From: Williamsia sp. CHRR-6
GTDB taxonomy: Bacteria; Actinomycetota; Actinomycetes; Mycobacteriales; Mycobacteriaceae
NCBI RefSeq assembly: GCF_018474015.1
Contig: NZ_JAHCSG010000002.1
Span: forward strand, 62,001 to 126,000
Direction of reading: 5' to 3'
DNA: 64,000 nucleotides
The notes under the pieces are model-generated. The model saw only the letters and a program-made list of their open reading frames with translations. It was not told the DNA's origin and did no database searches. This document shows, one piece after another, positions 62,290 through 64,000 of this stretch (its first letter is position 1; every line of letters begins with the position of its first letter). A program made the position numbers and the translations under genes.

Positions 62290-63525
62290 GTGGCCGTGCG
62301 CAGACTTGCACTGCACATGGTGTTACCGAGGACGGCGTCGACCGCCGGGTTGATGGTGGTGCTGGCGATGATCATGCTCGGCACCACCATGCCCACGGCG
62401 GTCTACGCCACCTACCAACGCGAGTTCGGGTTCTCGCTGCTCACCGTCACCATCATCTACGCCACCTACGCCGTGGGGGTGTTGGTCGCGCTGCTGGCGT
62501 TGGGCACCTGGTCGGATGTGCTCGGTCGGCGGCCGCTGCTACTCGGCGGGATCGGATGCGCCATCGCAAGCGACGTGGTGTTCCTGCTGGCCGACGACAC
62601 CGCGATGCTGCTGGTGGGGCGGTTGGTGTCGGGGCTGTCGGCCGGGGTGTTCGTGGGCACCGCATCGGTGGCGATCATCGAGATGGCTCCACGCCACCTG
62701 GCCGCTCGGGCGCCGCTGATGGCGTCGATGGCCAACATCGGTGGTCTGGGTCTGGGTCCGGTCACTGCTGCGATGCTCATCACCTGGTTTCCCACGCCCA
62801 CCCGCACCCCCTACGCAGTACATCTGGGGCTGATGGTGATCGCCGCGCTCATCGTGTTCGCGGTGCCCGAGACCCGACCGCGCGACCGCGACACCCCGGT
62901 CCGGTTGACCGTCATGCCGCTGTCGGTTCCCGCCGAGGTGCGTCCGGTGTTCGTGCGTGCCGCGATCCTGGGCTTCGCCGGGTTCGCGGTGCTGGGACTC
63001 ATCACCGCCGTCACCCCGACGTTGGCGGCGACGGTGGTGGGTGTCCACTCGGTGATCGGGGTGGCGTTCCTCGTCTTCGCGGTGTTCGCCGGTTCCATCG
63101 TGGGACAGAACCTCGGTCGGCGGCTCGACGCCCGCCCCGCCGATGCCGTGGCCATCGCGCTGTTCGTCGTCGGGATGGGGTTGTTGGTGGCGACCGTGCA
63201 CATCGGCCGGTGGGAGGTGTTGGCCGCTGCCGCGGCGATCAGCGGGATGGGCCAGGGGATCGCGTTCGCGCGCGGGCTGGCCGGGATCGCCGCCGCTGCG
63301 CCCGCAGCCACGAAGGCTGCAGTCACCTCGGCCTACTTCGTGGTGATCTATGTGGGCATCAGCCTGCCGGTGGTGGCCGAGGGGGTGTTGTCGAATGCGA
63401 TCGGGATCCGCACGGCCAGTGAGGTCTTCGCCGCCGCGGTGGTGGTGATGGCGGTGGTCGCCGGTGCGTTGGGCGTGGCCGCCGACCGCCGTGGGACACC
63501 TTCTCCAGCCGGCGGTCGCCCATGA
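62290..63525 (+). CDS. MFS transporter of the catabolic locus
   Basis: 411 residues, twelve helices. VLGRRPLLLGG is the MFS loop motif and LGTTMPTAVYATYQREFGFS the first helix pair. It probably takes up the substrate of the locus. GTG 62290 was chosen; GTG 62296 and ATG 62317 are alternatives. Its stop overlaps the next start (ATGA). Confidence 0.82.
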   Translation: MAVRRLALHMVLPRTASTAGLMVVLAMIMLGTTMPTAVYATYQREFGFSLLTVTIIYATYAVGVLVALLALGTWSDVLGRRPLLLGGIGCAIASDVVFLLADDTAMLLVGRLVSGLSAGVFVGTASVAIIEMAPRHLAARAPLMASMANIGGLGLGPVTAAMLITWFPTPTRTPYAVHLGLMVIAALIVFAVPETRPRDRDTPVRLTVMPLSVPAEVRPVFVRAAILGFAGFAVLGLITAVTPTLAATVVGVHSVIGVAFLVFAVFAGSIVGQNLGRRLDARPADAVAIALFVVGMGLLVATVHIGRWEVLAAAAAISGMGQGIAFARGLAGIAAAAPAATKAAVTSAYFVVIYVGISLPVVAEGVLSNAIGIRTASEVFAAAVVVMAVVAGALGVAADRRGTPSPAGGRP

Positions 63526-64000
63526 GCGTGGTGCAGGTCGTCGACGTCACCGACCCCGATGATCGGCGCGTCGACGATTTCCGTGACCTCAACTCCGTTG
63601 ACCGTCGACCCGACCTGCCGATCCTGCCTGGCGGCACGCCCGGCAGGGGGTTGGTCATCGCCGAGGGAGTGTTGGTGGTGCAGCGGATGATCGCCTCGCG
63701 CTTCACCCCGCATGCCTTTCTCGGGGTGGACAAGCGGCTACGGGAACTCGGTGCGGCGCTGGCTGATCCGTCGGTGGCGGGGGTGCCGTTCTACCGCGCC
63801 AGCGCCGAGGTGATGGCGACGGTGGTCGGGTTCCACCTCAACCGTGGGGTGTTGGCTGTGGCTCGGCGCCCGCAGCCCCTCGACGCCGCCACGGTGGCTG
63901 CCGATGCCCGCACCATCGCTGTGCTCGAAGGCGTCAACGACCACGAGAACATCGGCAGCGTGTTCCGCAACGCCGCGGGACTGGGGGTGGACGCGGTGGT
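63522..64000 (+). CDS. SpoU/TrmH family RNA methyltransferase, 5' part
   Basis: The first 159 codons, cut by the right edge. The N-terminal region PDLPILPGGTPGRGLVIAEGVLVVQRMI is a substrate-binding L30e-like domain, and LEGVNDHENIGSVFRNAAGLGVDAVV is SpoU motif 1. It methylates ribose 2'-OH in rRNA or tRNA using SAM. It matches Rv0881 by position. The ATG overlaps the MFS stop. Confidence 0.88.
   Translation, partial: MSVVQVVDVTDPDDRRVDDFRDLNSVDRRPDLPILPGGTPGRGLVIAEGVLVVQRMIASRFTPHAFLGVDKRLRELGAALADPSVAGVPFYRASAEVMATVVGFHLNRGVLAVARRPQPLDAATVAADARTIAVLEGVNDHENIGSVFRNAAGLGVDAV

Overview
The window is high-GC actinobacterial DNA. Gene content and order point to a mycolic-acid-containing member of the Mycobacteriales (Gordonia, Williamsia or a relative; the genus cannot be fixed from the sequence alone). 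As recalled from Mycobacterium tuberculosis, a backbone matching Rv0858c-Rv0881 is recognisable: dapC (22.7 kb), an XPB-type helicase and its partner, a small DUF protein, moaC-mog-moaE, rpf with a c-di-AMP riboswitch, moaD-moaA, cspB, a DUF2771 protein plus MFS protein, DUF3027, DUF2530, a MarR regulator and a SpoU methyltransferase cut by the right edge. Accessory cassettes interrupt it.

Left part (1-21.6 kb): end of a Na+/H+ antiporter, DoxX, MarR, trpF, a DODA-type dioxygenase and a nucleotidyltransferase. Next comes a divergent locus (3.7-11.8 kb). One arm is an integral membrane protein plus a two-component system. The other is six tightly coupled genes: GT2 glycosyltransferase, DUF2064, SAM methyltransferase, membrane Moco oxidoreductase, small membrane protein, NAD-dependent epimerase. 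Then follow an acyl-CoA ligase with a NUDIX hydrolase, YceI, a TetR gene divergent from a membrane adenylate cyclase with twin operators between them, a PLP dehydratase divergent from an SDR across a 5 x 21-bp tandem repeat, the first of three LppU-like paralogues, an alkB gene broken by an in-frame amber codon, and a secreted Pro/Gly-rich protein.

Middle (21.6-34.1 kb): dapC, two more LppU-like genes, the helicase pair and the molybdenum cofactor genes in two operons flanking rpf. The rpf leader carries a ydaO/c-di-AMP riboswitch and, further upstream, a Crp-like site and a perfect dyad.

34.1-42.3 kb: a sugar or glycan catabolic cassette with GH38 alpha-mannosidase, ROK kinase, a ribose-type ABC transporter and a LacI repressor. 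Two near-identical operators lie in the divergent promoter.

42.3-50.9 kb: backbone genes, with an operon of a sacsin/HSP90-like ATPase and a strictosidine-synthase-like protein, then a PAP2 phosphatase. 51-63.5 kb: an accessory block with an MFS exporter, an Eis-like acetyltransferase and a catabolic locus. That locus holds a LysR regulator, aldehyde and alcohol dehydrogenases, a double-domain family III CoA-transferase, a thiolase-like/enoyl-CoA hydratase fusion and an MFS transporter. It looks like an uncharacterised route from a primary (allylic or aryl) alcohol to acyl-CoA and side-chain shortening.

No tRNA, rRNA, CRISPR array or insertion sequence was seen. No gene-free stretch exceeds about 300 bases except the rpf/moaD intergenic region (30852-31415), which is regulatory.
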